NCBI GenBank assembly: GCA_964448085.1
Contig: CAYUUX010000003.1
Span: forward strand, 1-64,000
Length of the DNA: 64,000 nucleotides
Origin: CAIJMI01 sp964448085
GTDB taxonomy: Bacteria > Patescibacteriota > Microgenomatia > UBA10105 > UBA927
Direction of reading: 5' to 3'
The position numbers and the translations under genes are program-made. Numbering within the stretch: position 1 is the stretch's first letter; every line of letters starts with the position of its first letter. The notes below the pieces were generated by a model, which was not told the origin of the DNA, made no database searches, and worked only from the letters and a program-made list of their open reading frames with translations. This document shows, piece by piece, positions 1-7,940 of this stretch.

Positions 1-1
1 A

Positions 2-514
2 ATTGCAAACGCTCTATGGATTTTTTCATGGCACTACCATTTTATTGGTATCTCTGTATTGTTAATGCTTATACTATTATTTTGTCTTATTAAAATTGCA
101 GATATTATAAACAAAGAGAAATTTTCACTTAAGGACAGATTATTAATATGGACTCCGTTTAGTGTTTATTTTGGGTGGATTACCGTTGCAACTATTGCTA
201 ACGTTACAACGTTTTTGGTAAGTATTGGTTGGGATCGTTTTGGCATACAGAGTGAGATTTGGACTGTCATCATACTTCTCGTTGGTGCGGCAATCGGGAT
301 TACAAGAATGCGTAAGGATAAAAATATCGTATATGGGTTAGTTTTGGTTTGGGCATATATTGGGATATGGATTAAACATACATCCGCAGAAGGATTTGCC
401 GGCCAGTATACGAGCGTCATTGCGACTATTGTTATGTGTTTAGTTTTATTTTTAATTGCTGAAGGTTCTTTGGTATTAAGAAATAATCGTAAAAATAATA
501 CAAAACTTATATAA
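2..514 (+). CDS. Tryptophan-rich TspO/MBR-like membrane protein, 5' end outside the window
   Basis: The reading frame is already open at base 2, so the true start lies upstream; about 170 residues are visible. The protein is almost entirely hydrophobic, with four or five membrane segments and several Trp residues. A conserved-looking stretch, YFGWITVATIANVT, resembles bacterial proteins annotated as tryptophan-rich sensory (TspO/MBR) proteins, which bind porphyrin-like ligands in membranes. The assignment rests on recalled family resemblance only. The stop is followed after 5 nt by the DUF2177 gene, suggesting one transcript of membrane proteins. No ligand or role can be read from the sequence. 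Confidence 0.5.
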   Translation: MANALWIFSWHYHFIGISVLLMLILLFCLIKIADIINKEKFSLKDRLLIWTPFSVYFGWITVATIANVTTFLVSIGWDRFGIQSEIWTVIILLVGAAIGITRMRKDKNIVYGLVLVWAYIGIWIKHTSAEGFAGQYTSVIATIVMCLVLFLIAEGSLVLRNNRKNNTKLI

Positions 515-519
515 GTAAA

Positions 520-918
520 ATGTTTATTAAATTGTATTTAATCGCCCTTCCCGTATTTTTTGTCATCGACATGGTGTGGCTTGGATTAGTGGCAAAGAAT
601 TTTTACTCCAAATATATCGGATTTTTAATGAAATCAGATGTGAATTGGATTGCTGCAATACTTTTTTACCTACTGTTTATTGTTGGAACAGTGGTGTTTG
701 TGATTACGCCTTCTTTAGTAGAAAAATCATGGTCACAGGCCGTTTTGTATGGAGCGCTATTTGGACTTATTTCGTATGCAACATATGATTTAACTAACCT
801 AGCTACTGTAAAAGATTGGCCAGTTATTGTCACAGTAGTTGATCTTGTGTGGGGAATGGTGCTGTCCGCATCAGTTTCATTAATTGCCTATCTGATTGCT
901 GTTAGGCTGGGTATATGA
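520..918 (+). CDS. DUF2177 family membrane protein
   Basis: 132 residues with four predicted membrane helices. The stretch YATYDLTNLATVKDWP (about residues 86-101) is the characteristic signature of the DUF2177 family, whose function is unknown. The start lies 5 nt after the preceding stop, and the stop overlaps the next start as ATGA, indicating translational coupling with the DUF1295 gene. In other bacteria DUF2177 and DUF1295 proteins are often near lipid-modifying enzymes, which suggests a role in membrane lipid metabolism; that is inference. Confidence 0.8.
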   Translation: MFIKLYLIALPVFFVIDMVWLGLVAKNFYSKYIGFLMKSDVNWIAAILFYLLFIVGTVVFVITPSLVEKSWSQAVLYGALFGLISYATYDLTNLATVKDWPVIVTVVDLVWGMVLSASVSLIAYLIAVRLGI

Positions 919-1676
919 ACTATTACCTCAACCTTGCTCTTATCCTTTTCATATACATGACGTGTTGGTTTTTTATTTCAGTAATCAAGAAACGGAATGA
1001 TGTAGCTGATATAGCTTGGGGATTAGGATTTATTCTGCTAGCCTGGTCAGCCCAACAGTTGTCAAATTTTTCCACACGAGCGTTTATTGTAAACAGTTTG
1101 GTGACTGTTTGGGGAAGTCGACTTGCATGGCATATCTATTCACGTATTCGTAATAAGACAGAGGATTATCGGTACATGTTGTGGCGGAAAGAATGGGGTA
1201 GGTGGTTGTATATCCGCTCGTATCTCCAAGTGTATGTGTTACAAGGAATATTTTTGTTTTTGATAGTATTGCCGGTTTTGTATATCAATGCTTCCAGGCA
1301 TGTTCAATTTCAAATAACTGACATTATTGGATTTGCCGTGTGGTTGATTGGGTTTTATTTTGAAAGTACAGGGGACCGACAACTAAAACAATTTGTTTCA
1401 AATCCAAGCAACAAAGGGAAAATAATGGATCAAGGGCTATGGAAATATACTAGACACCCAAATTATTTTGGGGAAGTAACGCAATGGTGGGGAATATTTT
1501 TTATGGCCATATCAATACCAGGAGCATTGTTTTCCATAATTGGTCCGTTAACAATAACCACATTGATTCTTTTTGTATCCGGGGTCCCACTGTTAGAGAA
1601 AAAGTATGCTGGCAGAGCAGATTTTGAAGCATATAAAAAGCGAACGAGCATGTTTATTCCATTACCACCAAAATAA
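915..1676 (+). CDS. DUF1295 family protein (steroid 5-alpha-reductase-like membrane enzyme)
   Basis: 253 residues, polytopic. The C-terminal motif WKYTRHPNYFGE (about residues 175-186) is diagnostic of DUF1295 and of the wider steroid 5-alpha-reductase/ICMT-like fold, where it contributes to NADPH or SAM binding. The start overlaps the DUF2177 stop by 4 nt. An oxidoreductase or methyltransferase acting on a membrane lipid is likely from the family, but the substrate is unknown. Length is normal for the family. Confidence 0.85.
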   Translation: MNYYLNLALILFIYMTCWFFISVIKKRNDVADIAWGLGFILLAWSAQQLSNFSTRAFIVNSLVTVWGSRLAWHIYSRIRNKTEDYRYMLWRKEWGRWLYIRSYLQVYVLQGIFLFLIVLPVLYINASRHVQFQITDIIGFAVWLIGFYFESTGDRQLKQFVSNPSNKGKIMDQGLWKYTRHPNYFGEVTQWWGIFFMAISIPGALFSIIGPLTITTLILFVSGVPLLEKKYAGRADFEAYKKRTSMFIPLPPK

Positions 1677-1690
1677 CTAATTTAGTAAAT

Positions 1691-2035
1691 ATGCGTATTT
1701 GGGATATTCATCCGAAATATCTTTGCCGAAAACATTTGTTGGTTTAGCACAGAGAGCTTCATGGACTATGGAATATTTTGACTATACACGGGGGTAAAGG
1801 CGGGTACTCTCATCATCCTGAGACGGTGCGTTGGATGGGGAAGAATCTTGCACTGTATAACAGACACGAGATGCTCGTGAAAGAATTTCAGCATCGTGGA
1901 TATAAACATCACACACCTCTCGATTTTAAGTTTGCTGAAGGATGCAATAGTCAAACCGTATTTATTAATTCTATTTCAGAGCAAAAATTAATACTGGAAA
2001 ATAAACCCTGTGATTGTCTATTACAAATTAGATGA
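1691..2035 (+). pseudogene. Pyrimidine-dimer DNA glycosylase (T4 endonuclease V-like) interrupted by an in-frame amber codon
   Basis: The frame starting MRIWDIHPKYLCRKHLL reads to a TAG at 1745-1747, then continues in the same frame with HRELHGLWNILTIHGGKGG and on to a TGA at 2033-2035. Together these match the bacterial pyrimidine-dimer glycosylase/endonuclease V family, which excises UV-induced cyclobutane dimers. The TAG sits where family members have GAG (Glu), so one G-to-T change explains it. The REL motif after the stop aligns with the catalytic Glu23 region of T4 endonuclease V. Without readthrough the product is an inactive 18-mer. A base-calling error or strain variation could also explain it. 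Full length would be 114 aa. Confidence 0.8.
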
Positions 2036-2100
2036 GCTAAAATGGACCTGAACGTCATTCTTTGCGTGCAGCAAAATATGGTGGTATTGGATTAAGTTTT

Positions 2101-2379
2101 ATGATTATTAAGACTTTAGTGAAAATTACAATTATTTTTGTAGTATTTCATTTAATTCAATATTTAGCCTTTTATCTCCTTTCGGCAACTTTTTTTGATG
2201 GACCACTTTCAGTAGGTTTTCCTCTCACCGTTTACACCGTTTCCTGTGGATTTGCTTTTCAGTCTCCAGATTGTCATTGGAAGGCATCCTACCCCCAAAA
2301 CATAGTTCTAAACCTGATCGTATGGATTTTTATCTGTTTAGTCGTTGTCGGTTTAAAATCAAAGTTTTCAAAAAAATAG
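2101..2379 (+). CDS. Small two-helix membrane protein, function unknown
   Basis: 92 residues from ATG 2101; the frame is open back to 2041, so a TTG start at 2062 is possible. There is one hydrophobic helix at each end (about residues 5-27 and 67-84). Between them lies a loop with two cysteines (VSCGFAF and SPDCHW) likely to be outside the cell. It resembles the short two-helix proteins common in Patescibacteria, but I know no function. No convincing Shine-Dalgarno sequence precedes it. Confidence 0.5.
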   Translation: MIIKTLVKITIIFVVFHLIQYLAFYLLSATFFDGPLSVGFPLTVYTVSCGFAFQSPDCHWKASYPQNIVLNLIVWIFICLVVVGLKSKFSKK

Positions 2380-2670
2380 TTAATAACTTCCTTCACGCGG
2401 GGAGCAGATGATATTTTAGACCGTATTGATGCTTCGTTATTTTGATCTCAAAGGACGTTCGAATTTTTTTGATATACTGATTTGTTTTATCTAGAATATT
2501 TTTTCATTCAGATTGTTTAGGTACGGAAGGGTTTCCTTGGTGGCCGAATGTTGGATGTAATTGCAGAGGAATCCTAATTGGGAATACAGGAGCTATTGAT
2601 ATGATTGGTGGCTCCCGAGCAAAATATTGTATTGGAATATTAAACTAGTTCCCGTTGATATAATCACGCC
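2380..2670 (+). other. Longest gene-poor gap of the 5' region, with a possible gene remnant
   Basis: About 290 bases without a convincing gene. From 2481 to 2648 the plus strand is open with no ATG near its beginning. It encodes a Trp/Cys/Gly-rich peptide (for example GFPWWPNVGCNCRG) that looks protein-like, so it may be a decayed gene end. The right edge carries the promoter of the next gene. Confidence 0.3.
2659..2664 (+). promoter_or_regulatory. Extended -10 box (TGATATAAT) for the DUF1801 gene, leaderless
   Basis: TATAAT preceded by TGA ends 6 nt before ATG 2671, so transcription should begin at or within a base or two of the start codon. Confidence 0.65.
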
Positions 2671-3018
2671 ATGTCAGCGATCGACGATTATTTAAATACA
2701 ATCAAACCGAAGTATAGGGGTAAACTTGAAAGAATTAGAAGAATTGCTAAAGAAGTCGTTCCAAATGTACAAGAAGTTATTTCCTATGGCATGCCGACGC
2801 TCCAGTATAAAGGCAAATCTTTTTTAGGATTTAGTATTCATAATACGTTCATAGGCATATATCCATACGGAGGAGAAGAAATAGAAATTTACAAAAATCA
2901 ACTTTCCCAATTCGGTTTATCAAAGGGTTCGATCCGTGTGCCGTTTGATAAAGAACTTCCCGAAAATTTACTTAAGGATATTATTGTCCACCGTATAAAA
3001 AGAATTACAGATCTGTAA
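2671..3018 (+). CDS. DUF1801 (YdhG-like) family protein
   Basis: 115 residues, soluble. The N-terminal MSAIDDYLNTIKPKYRG and the central ISYGMPTLQYKGK are typical of DUF1801/YdhG proteins, small single-domain cytoplasmic proteins of unknown function. The start is fixed by a -10 box 6 nt upstream. The gene stands alone between two short intergenic gaps. Similar proteins are widespread in bacteria and often horizontally shared. Confidence 0.85.
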   Translation: MSAIDDYLNTIKPKYRGKLERIRRIAKEVVPNVQEVISYGMPTLQYKGKSFLGFSIHNTFIGIYPYGGEEIEIYKNQLSQFGLSKGSIRVPFDKELPENLLKDIIVHRIKRITDL

Positions 3019-3111
3019 AATAGGTTTGAAAATTGTTTACGACCGGGGCAAATATTCCCAGAGTCTGAGAACGATCTACTTTTTACCTGAGTGAATCACG
3101 ATCATTATTGA

Positions 3112-3117
3112 TATAAT
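3112..3117 (+). promoter_or_regulatory. Extended -10 box (TGATATAAT) for the SRPBCC gene, leaderless
   Basis: The same TTGATATAAT string as at 2656-2664, again ending 6 nt before the start codon (ATG 3124). No good -35 is visible, which fits an extended -10 promoter. Confidence 0.65.
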
Positions 3118-3123
3118 TCTGAT

Positions 3124-3570
3124 ATGAAAGATATCACGCTTCATGCCAAGTGGATTATCAAAGCTCCGATAACGGAAGTGTTTAACATAATAACAGATTT
3201 TGAAAAATGGCCTGAGTATTTTCCGAAAGTTGCAGCATCTATACAAGTCATAAGGCATGAAGGAAATACGTTGGAAATGGATGCGACTGTTCAATCATTC
3301 GGTAAAAAATTTCCAGTAAAAATGAAAACGCAGATCCTTCCAGGAAAGGGGTACATTTCGGACAATAAAAGCCCAAAGTTTGGAACTTCTGGCCATGAAG
3401 AATTATTACTCACGGAATGTCCCGAAGGAACCGTAATTGATTATACGTATCAAGTCGCCATCCATAAACACTGGCTCCGTATAGTCGCACGACCATTGAT
3501 AGGTTGGTATGCCATGAAATTTTGGGAGAAAGCTGTCATAGAAGAGCTCAAAAAAAGTCTTGAGGAGTAA
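3124..3570 (+). CDS. SRPBCC (START/polyketide cyclase-like) family protein
   Basis: 148 residues. The opening pattern of a beta strand followed by IKAPITEVFNIITDFEKWPEYFP is the hallmark of the SRPBCC helix-grip fold, a hydrophobic-ligand-binding cavity. The long C-terminal helix (about residues 130-148) closes the cavity. Ligand and partner cannot be deduced. Relatives include lipid-transfer proteins and cyclases. It is a single-gene unit with its own leaderless promoter. Confidence 0.8.
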   Translation: MKDITLHAKWIIKAPITEVFNIITDFEKWPEYFPKVAASIQVIRHEGNTLEMDATVQSFGKKFPVKMKTQILPGKGYISDNKSPKFGTSGHEELLLTECPEGTVIDYTYQVAIHKHWLRIVARPLIGWYAMKFWEKAVIEELKKSLEE

Positions 3571-3755
3571 AAGTCGATATGTTGTTCAGTTTCAACACGA
3601 TGGTGCATCGGTTTAGGTAGCACAACAAGAGAGAAGATGGGGAACAAGTTCTATGCGTCTTATAAGCAGTTGTTTTTTAATTTCCACTCCGATTTGTGAC
3701 ATAAGTCAAGAATTGAGAGAAAACGTTGATTATCAATGATAATTGAGTGGTTAAT

Positions 3756-4496
3756 TCAGGGTTGATATGTGAAATTTCTGGTGTATATTGGGGATTCTTC
3801 TCCATAGGAATTCTTATATTGCAGTACCACTGAGTTCGAACCAGATGTAGCATTAAAACAAAGTGTAGAGATGCTTGTGTATCCAGTCCATCCTTGATTA
3901 TTTATATTTTGTCGACGATTAAGTCCTGAAGTATCACCACCTGTAGGTACATCAACGATACAAATTTGTGAGTTTGATTGTGTTATTGTTTGCCCTTCTT
4001 GAGGAAAAGAGATAGTGATGGTTGGAGGATTAGGAGTGTGTGTTGGCGTAGGTGTGGGGGGTAGAGGCGTGTTGGTTGGCGTGGGGTGCGGTGTTGATGT
4101 GGGGGCTTTGGTTGTTGTTGATGTGTTTGTGGGTTGGACTTTTACAGTTGGTTTTACAGTGGGCTTGGAAGTAGGAATTGTCGTGGACACTGCCGAGCGT
4201 GTTGGAGTAATCGATAAAGCGGGGCTTACGGTTTTTGCATCAGAAGTTGGCGTGGGAAAGGATTGATTTGGATCTGCTTGTTTCGCATTAAGGCGAAAGT
4301 TTGTATAAACAAAATAACAAGTGAGACTCAAAGATATCAGACTTGCACCAATGAGAATTGGGATAACCAATTTGTTGGAAATCGGTTGGTTATTTAATGG
4401 AGAGGTATTGATGGGCTGTTGTGGCATGATATTTTGTGGCGTTGGAGTATCCAAAATGCTAGAGTCAATATCATTTGGCGTATTACTATTTTCCAT
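3756..4496 (-). CDS. Membrane-anchored surface protein with Pro/Thr-rich stalk
   Basis: 246 residues. A cytoplasmic Asn/Pro-rich N-terminus (1-40) precedes one membrane helix (about 44-67). A long Thr/Pro/Ser stalk (about 75-160) follows, then a C-terminal beta-rich domain (about 160-246) with two cysteines, resembling an Ig-like or bacterial Big-type domain (ISFPQEGQTI). The layout suggests type II membrane anchoring with the C-terminal domain outside. The stalk is low complexity and would be heavily O-glycosylated if a GT39 enzyme acts on it; one is encoded at 45.8 kb. The function is unknown. Confidence 0.65.
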   Translation of the reverse strand: MENSNTPNDIDSSILDTPTPQNIMPQQPINTSPLNNQPISNKLVIPILIGASLISLSLTCYFVYTNFRLNAKQADPNQSFPTPTSDAKTVSPALSITPTRSAVSTTIPTSKPTVKPTVKVQPTNTSTTTKAPTSTPHPTPTNTPLPPTPTPTHTPNPPTITISFPQEGQTITQSNSQICIVDVPTGGDTSGLNRRQNINNQGWTGYTSISTLCFNATSGSNSVVLQYKNSYGEESPIYTRNFTYQP

Positions 4497-4618
4497 AACG
4501 ATAGTTTACAATAAACGCCTGCTGACTTACCAGAGCAGCTTATCAGTTCATGTTTTATATGTTTGTTCGGACAAACTGCAGGTGGTACAGTCCAAGCAAT
4601 TTGGTTCTCTTGATGGTA

Positions 4619-4624
4619 TACAAT
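4619..4624 (+). promoter_or_regulatory. -10 box (TACAAT) for the DUF5655 gene, leaderless
   Basis: TACAAT ends 6 nt before ATG 4631. The -35 is weak. The spacing supports 4631 rather than the in-frame ATGs further upstream (4550, 4613). Confidence 0.45.
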
Positions 4625-4630
4625 ACGCCT

Positions 4631-5035
4631 ATGTGGACATGTCCGAATTGTAAACGATGTTTTCAGAAGGAAAAGCAGCCTCACAGTTGTGCAACCGTAT
4701 CCATTGAGTCACACTTCAGGAATAAAAAGGGAGCGCGAGAATTATTCGCTTTATTGTGCAAAAAAATTGGTAATGAAGTTGGCCCTTATACTATTATTTC
4801 TCTTCCCTGTTGTGTGCACGTATGCGGAGCCTATGATTTTTTGGCAGTATTGCCCAAACGAGATGGAATGGAGATACGTTTTGCTTTGAATCGGGCATTG
4901 GACACTCCACGGCTCAAAGTAAGCGTACCTCTCTCGAGCTCCACGGTGAAAAATTGTATTGATATAAAAAATGCGCAAGAACTTAATGATGAATTGATGG
5001 GGTGGCTACACGAGTCATACCATTTAAAAGCTTAG
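4631..5035 (+). CDS. DUF5655 domain protein with N-terminal zinc-knuckle
   Basis: 134 residues. The protein opens with MWTCPNCKRCF followed by QPHSC, a short Cys/His metal site typical of DUF5655 proteins, then the DUF5655 domain (about 25-134). DUF5655 is a small domain of unknown function often found alone or next to nuclease-like proteins. The start was chosen because family members begin at MWTCP and a -10 box lies 6 nt upstream. The frame continues upstream of this without family similarity. Confidence 0.75.
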   Translation: MWTCPNCKRCFQKEKQPHSCATVSIESHFRNKKGARELFALLCKKIGNEVGPYTIISLPCCVHVCGAYDFLAVLPKRDGMEIRFALNRALDTPRLKVSVPLSSSTVKNCIDIKNAQELNDELMGWLHESYHLKA

Positions 5036-5091
5036 GAAATGCCACAGTCTCTCTCCCGTTTCATGCCGCGTAGAACTTTACATACACGTGG

Positions 5092-5397
5092 TTAGTGAAA
5101 CAGACCCGTGAAAAGGAAGGCAAGAGCAAGCATGGTGAGTAGTCCGAAAATGACTACCGTCTGCAGAAACAGTTTGATTCCCTGGGATTTTTTACCGCCA
5201 AGATAGAATTGTGCCGGTTGGAAACAGAATATATATCCCATGACAGCTGCGGAGAGCGTAAAGAGTGATATCACCGCAATAGGAGCAAGAATAGAATCGT
5301 CTTTCGGAGCAAGTTGACTTCCAAAGTACATCACGAACGATATTGAAACGATGTAAAGACTTGCGCACAAGGCATTCAGAAAAGGATTTTTTGTCAT
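5092..5397 (-). CDS. Three-helix membrane protein, function unknown
   Basis: 101 residues with three hydrophobic helices (about 10-28, 38-60, 75-98) and little loop sequence. It resembles small conserved Patescibacteria membrane proteins of unknown function. The start is supported by a -10 hexamer 8 nt upstream. It is convergent with the DUF5655 gene. Confidence 0.65.
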   Translation of the reverse strand: MTKNPFLNALCASLYIVSISFVMYFGSQLAPKDDSILAPIAVISLFTLSAAVMGYIFCFQPAQFYLGGKKSQGIKLFLQTVVIFGLLTMLALAFLFTGLFH

Positions 5398-5405
5398 ATG
5401 TGGTT

Positions 5406-5411
5406 ACTATA
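5406..5411 (-). promoter_or_regulatory. Extended -10 box (TGGTATAGT) for the 5092-5397 gene, leaderless
   Basis: On the minus strand TATAGT (5411 to 5406), preceded by TGG, ends 8 nt before ATG 5397. The same CATGGTATAGT string is found before the zinc-ribbon gene near 10190. Confidence 0.6.
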
Positions 5412-5537
5412 CCATGAATACCGAATCATCAGAAAGGTTATGGACATACGGAAAAATTGCTTGTTGTTCAATAGGCGGCCCGTGTTGATTTTTCTCGATT
5501 GTTTTGAGATAGTTGAAGAGAAATTAACTTCCGTTGT

Positions 5538-5903
5538 ATGGGAAAAATAATAACAGTGCGCACTACAATTGTATGGGGAGTGGCGCTTTGGTTTTTTGGA
5601 TACCTCTTGGGCATAGTGCTTTTTGCTTTTGTGCCCAAAGAAGTCATCGGTTGGTACATCATGCCATTGGGATGCGTCGTCACACTGTGGGTGCTTTGGA
5701 AAAAAATTCATGAGCAATCACTTCTGTCCTATATTCTCATTGGTTTTATCTGGACAACGCTCGCTGTCGTCTTAGATTACGTATTTCTTGTCCGATTGTT
5801 TGCGTCAACCGATTACTACAAGCTCGACGTATTTGTGTATTATGCAACAACCTTCTTCTTGCCGGTTGTTGTGTGGTGGTACAAAGCGTGCAGGAAGCGA
5901 TAA
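5538..5903 (+). CDS. Four-helix membrane protein, function unknown
   Basis: 121 residues with four predicted helices and a basic C-terminal tail (YKACRKR), so probably an inner-membrane protein with cytoplasmic ends. I do not recognise the family. Its stop TAA overlaps the next ATG as TAATG, so it is translationally coupled to the small gene that follows. Confidence 0.6.
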   Translation: MGKIITVRTTIVWGVALWFFGYLLGIVLFAFVPKEVIGWYIMPLGCVVTLWVLWKKIHEQSLLSYILIGFIWTTLAVVLDYVFLVRLFASTDYYKLDVFVYYATTFFLPVVVWWYKACRKR

Positions 5904-6067
5904 TGAAGCGTATAAATGTACAATGGCATATCTCCAATAAGATGCCAAAGAAACCAACGTTGGATCAAAGAGTTGCATGGCACGTTGAGCATGCAAGACA
6001 TTGTACGTGCCGAAAGCTGAGTGGGAATATATTGGAAGAAATCCAACGGAGGGGAATAAAAGTGTAA
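5903..6067 (+). CDS. Small conserved-looking protein with a CTC motif
   Basis: 54 residues, beginning MKRINVQWHISNKMPKKP. The sequence is soluble and rich in His, Lys and Arg, with a short Cys pair (HCTCRKL), possibly a half metal site. Overlap with the preceding stop (TAATG) and a normal composition favour a real gene. Similar small proteins are common in Patescibacteria, but no function is known to me. Confidence 0.55.
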   Translation: MKRINVQWHISNKMPKKPTLDQRVAWHVEHARHCTCRKLSGNILEEIQRRGIKV

Positions 6068-6141
6068 GAAAGCGGGTTATAGAGCATCAAATACGTTTCC
6101 TCCCAGCAAAAATAGCGTTCGTTTTGTTATATCTACAGCGT

Positions 6142-6807
6142 ATGTATCAATGGAACTTTGCATTTGCAAAACACGGACGGATATTTTTGCAAGCGGACAA
6201 AGAACTGGAGTCAATACGGAAAATTTTCCAAAAACATAATGTGCATACAGTATTGGATCTTGGATGTGGTTCGGGGAGACATCTGGTCTATTTATCAGAA
6301 CACCATTTTGACATGTATGGTATTGATATTGCCAGGGAGGGAATCCATTTAGCGGAGGAATGGTTGCGCAGCAAAAAGTTGTACGCTACTCTGGCAAGAG
6401 GTTCCGTATATAACAGGTTACCGTATAGAGACAATTTCTTTGATGCAGTTATTTCGACACGGGTATTGCACCATGCAGCTCCGGAGCGCATACAAAAAAC
6501 GATTGCGGAAATTGAAAGAATTTTAAAACCGGGCGGTTTAGTGTATATAACGGTGCGAAAAAGAAAACTGAAGAGATCATATACCAAGAACGAAGTTATT
6601 GAAAAATACGGAAAGCAGAAAACCGCATATAGAATTATTGGACCGAGAATGTATGCGCCGGTAGAGGGAATAGAAAAGGGATTGACGCATTACCTTTTTA
6701 ATAGGATCCTACTAAAAAAGGCGTTCCGTAATTTCACAAATATATCCATTTGGGTCGATGAGGAAAAACGACATTATTGTCTGAGTGGAGAGAAAAAACG
6801 AGCATGA
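6142..6807 (+). CDS. Class I SAM-dependent methyltransferase
   Basis: 221 residues from ATG 6142; the frame is open further up, to a TTG at 6001. Motif I is VLDLGCGSGRH (about residues 41-51), the acidic end of beta-2 is YGIDIA, and the post-motif region is FDAVISTRVLHHA. ERILKPGGLVYITV marks beta-5. These define a UbiE/COQ5-like class I methyltransferase. The substrate is unknown; the C-terminal region after 150 is specific to this protein. ATG 6142 was preferred because the preceding frame overlaps the small upstream gene and family members start near the WN-F-K motif. Confidence 0.8.
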   Translation: MYQWNFAFAKHGRIFLQADKELESIRKIFQKHNVHTVLDLGCGSGRHLVYLSEHHFDMYGIDIAREGIHLAEEWLRSKKLYATLARGSVYNRLPYRDNFFDAVISTRVLHHAAPERIQKTIAEIERILKPGGLVYITVRKRKLKRSYTKNEVIEKYGKQKTAYRIIGPRMYAPVEGIEKGLTHYLFNRILLKKAFRNFTNISIWVDEEKRHYCLSGEKKRA

Positions 6808-6899
6808 TTTCTTTTGCGTTGTTCTCTGGATATGGTACCCCTACAAAGGAATTGTTTATCAACACACCGGTTTAAAAAAAGGGGAGGTGCCCGCAAAAG

Positions 6900-7880
6900 T
6901 TAATTTGCATCGGTGGCAGGTGAAGCACCTTCTTGCTTCACGGTATCTTTTTGGGTAAGCCGTAACGTGGAAAGCATAGTATCGAATATGTCTTCGGTTG
7001 TCTGTTTTGTGAGTTTCATGTGGATGTTGAATCCATAATATCTATCATTCTCATGCAAATTGACGAGAGCCCCCACATATCCTTCTCCCGGTGTCCCGAG
7101 AATCGGGAGGTACATTTGCTCGCCTCCATAATCTTGCCAGGTATTGATGCCATATATTTTGAGATAGGTTACGCCATGAACATTTGTGTGTTCCGATACA
7201 ACGGACGGAGGAAGATAAGTTTTGCTTACAGTGTGAATAAAGCGAGGATAATATTTTCCATCTTGAGTTACATATCCTGTGTGATCAGCAAATCCTCCTT
7301 CTCTTCCCGCGGAATAGTCTTTGGAAACACTGCCTATCGTAATGTCCCCGCCTCCGCATGCTCCATATCCTGCAAAGACCGGTCGAATGAATGAGATGGA
7401 CTGTATGAATGACTGACAATACTGTGTGCCCGTGTCTCCTGGCACTTCATTTCCGTTCGGTCGTTCCATCATGCCAAAATTGACAGGAAGTTTATATTCA
7501 ATGCCAAGGACCGTATCTGTATAGAGTTTCCAGAGTGTTGTTGGATCAGCAGGTTGTGTTCCGGGGGGTGTGGAGTCGATATTTTGTTGAAGTGCTGATG
7601 AAACGAAAGTACGTTTTTGAACGTAGGAAAGCACACTTCGATAGAGAGGAGGATTCGTATGCCATCCTGGGTTTGGACATACTTGTCCCATTTTACAAAC
7701 CACTGCTTCGGTTTGGAAATAGGGGATGGGACAAAAGAGAACGAGGATAATCAAAAGAAATATGGCAGGGATACTAAACTTAGTATGGGATTTTTTTACA
7801 ATGGGCGCTTGAGTTGGTTGCATGGATGCAGACGGTGGAAAATTTGGCGTTTGCGTTGGAGGTTGCGATGGTGATTCCAT
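6900..7880 (-). CDS. Membrane-anchored extracytoplasmic protein, function unknown
   Basis: 326 residues. A Pro/Gln-rich cytoplasmic N-terminus (1-30) and one membrane helix (about 36-55) are followed by an extracellular domain with several cysteines near the membrane (VVCKMGQVC) and in the middle (YGACGGG). The layout matches the neighbouring gene at 7941-9041, although the sequences are not obviously alike. I do not recognise the fold. Confidence 0.6.
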   Translation of the reverse strand: MESPSQPPTQTPNFPPSASMQPTQAPIVKKSHTKFSIPAIFLLIILVLFCPIPYFQTEAVVCKMGQVCPNPGWHTNPPLYRSVLSYVQKRTFVSSALQQNIDSTPPGTQPADPTTLWKLYTDTVLGIEYKLPVNFGMMERPNGNEVPGDTGTQYCQSFIQSISFIRPVFAGYGACGGGDITIGSVSKDYSAGREGGFADHTGYVTQDGKYYPRFIHTVSKTYLPPSVVSEHTNVHGVTYLKIYGINTWQDYGGEQMYLPILGTPGEGYVGALVNLHENDRYYGFNIHMKLTKQTTEDIFDTMLSTLRLTQKDTVKQEGASPATDAN

Positions 7881-7940
7881 AAATCAAAAATGTCTATCAA
7901 TGCAAGAAACCGTGATGGTATCGGTGTCTATACCATTTTG

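Noticed and set aside
1745..1747. TAG as a reassigned sense codon
   Set aside because: TAG ends other genes normally (for example near 9660 and 35143), so a lesion in one gene is simpler.
4015..4266. 83-residue Gly/Val-rich plus-strand frame
   Set aside because: It is the complement of the Thr/Pro-rich stalk of the 3756-4496 gene, a low-complexity shadow.
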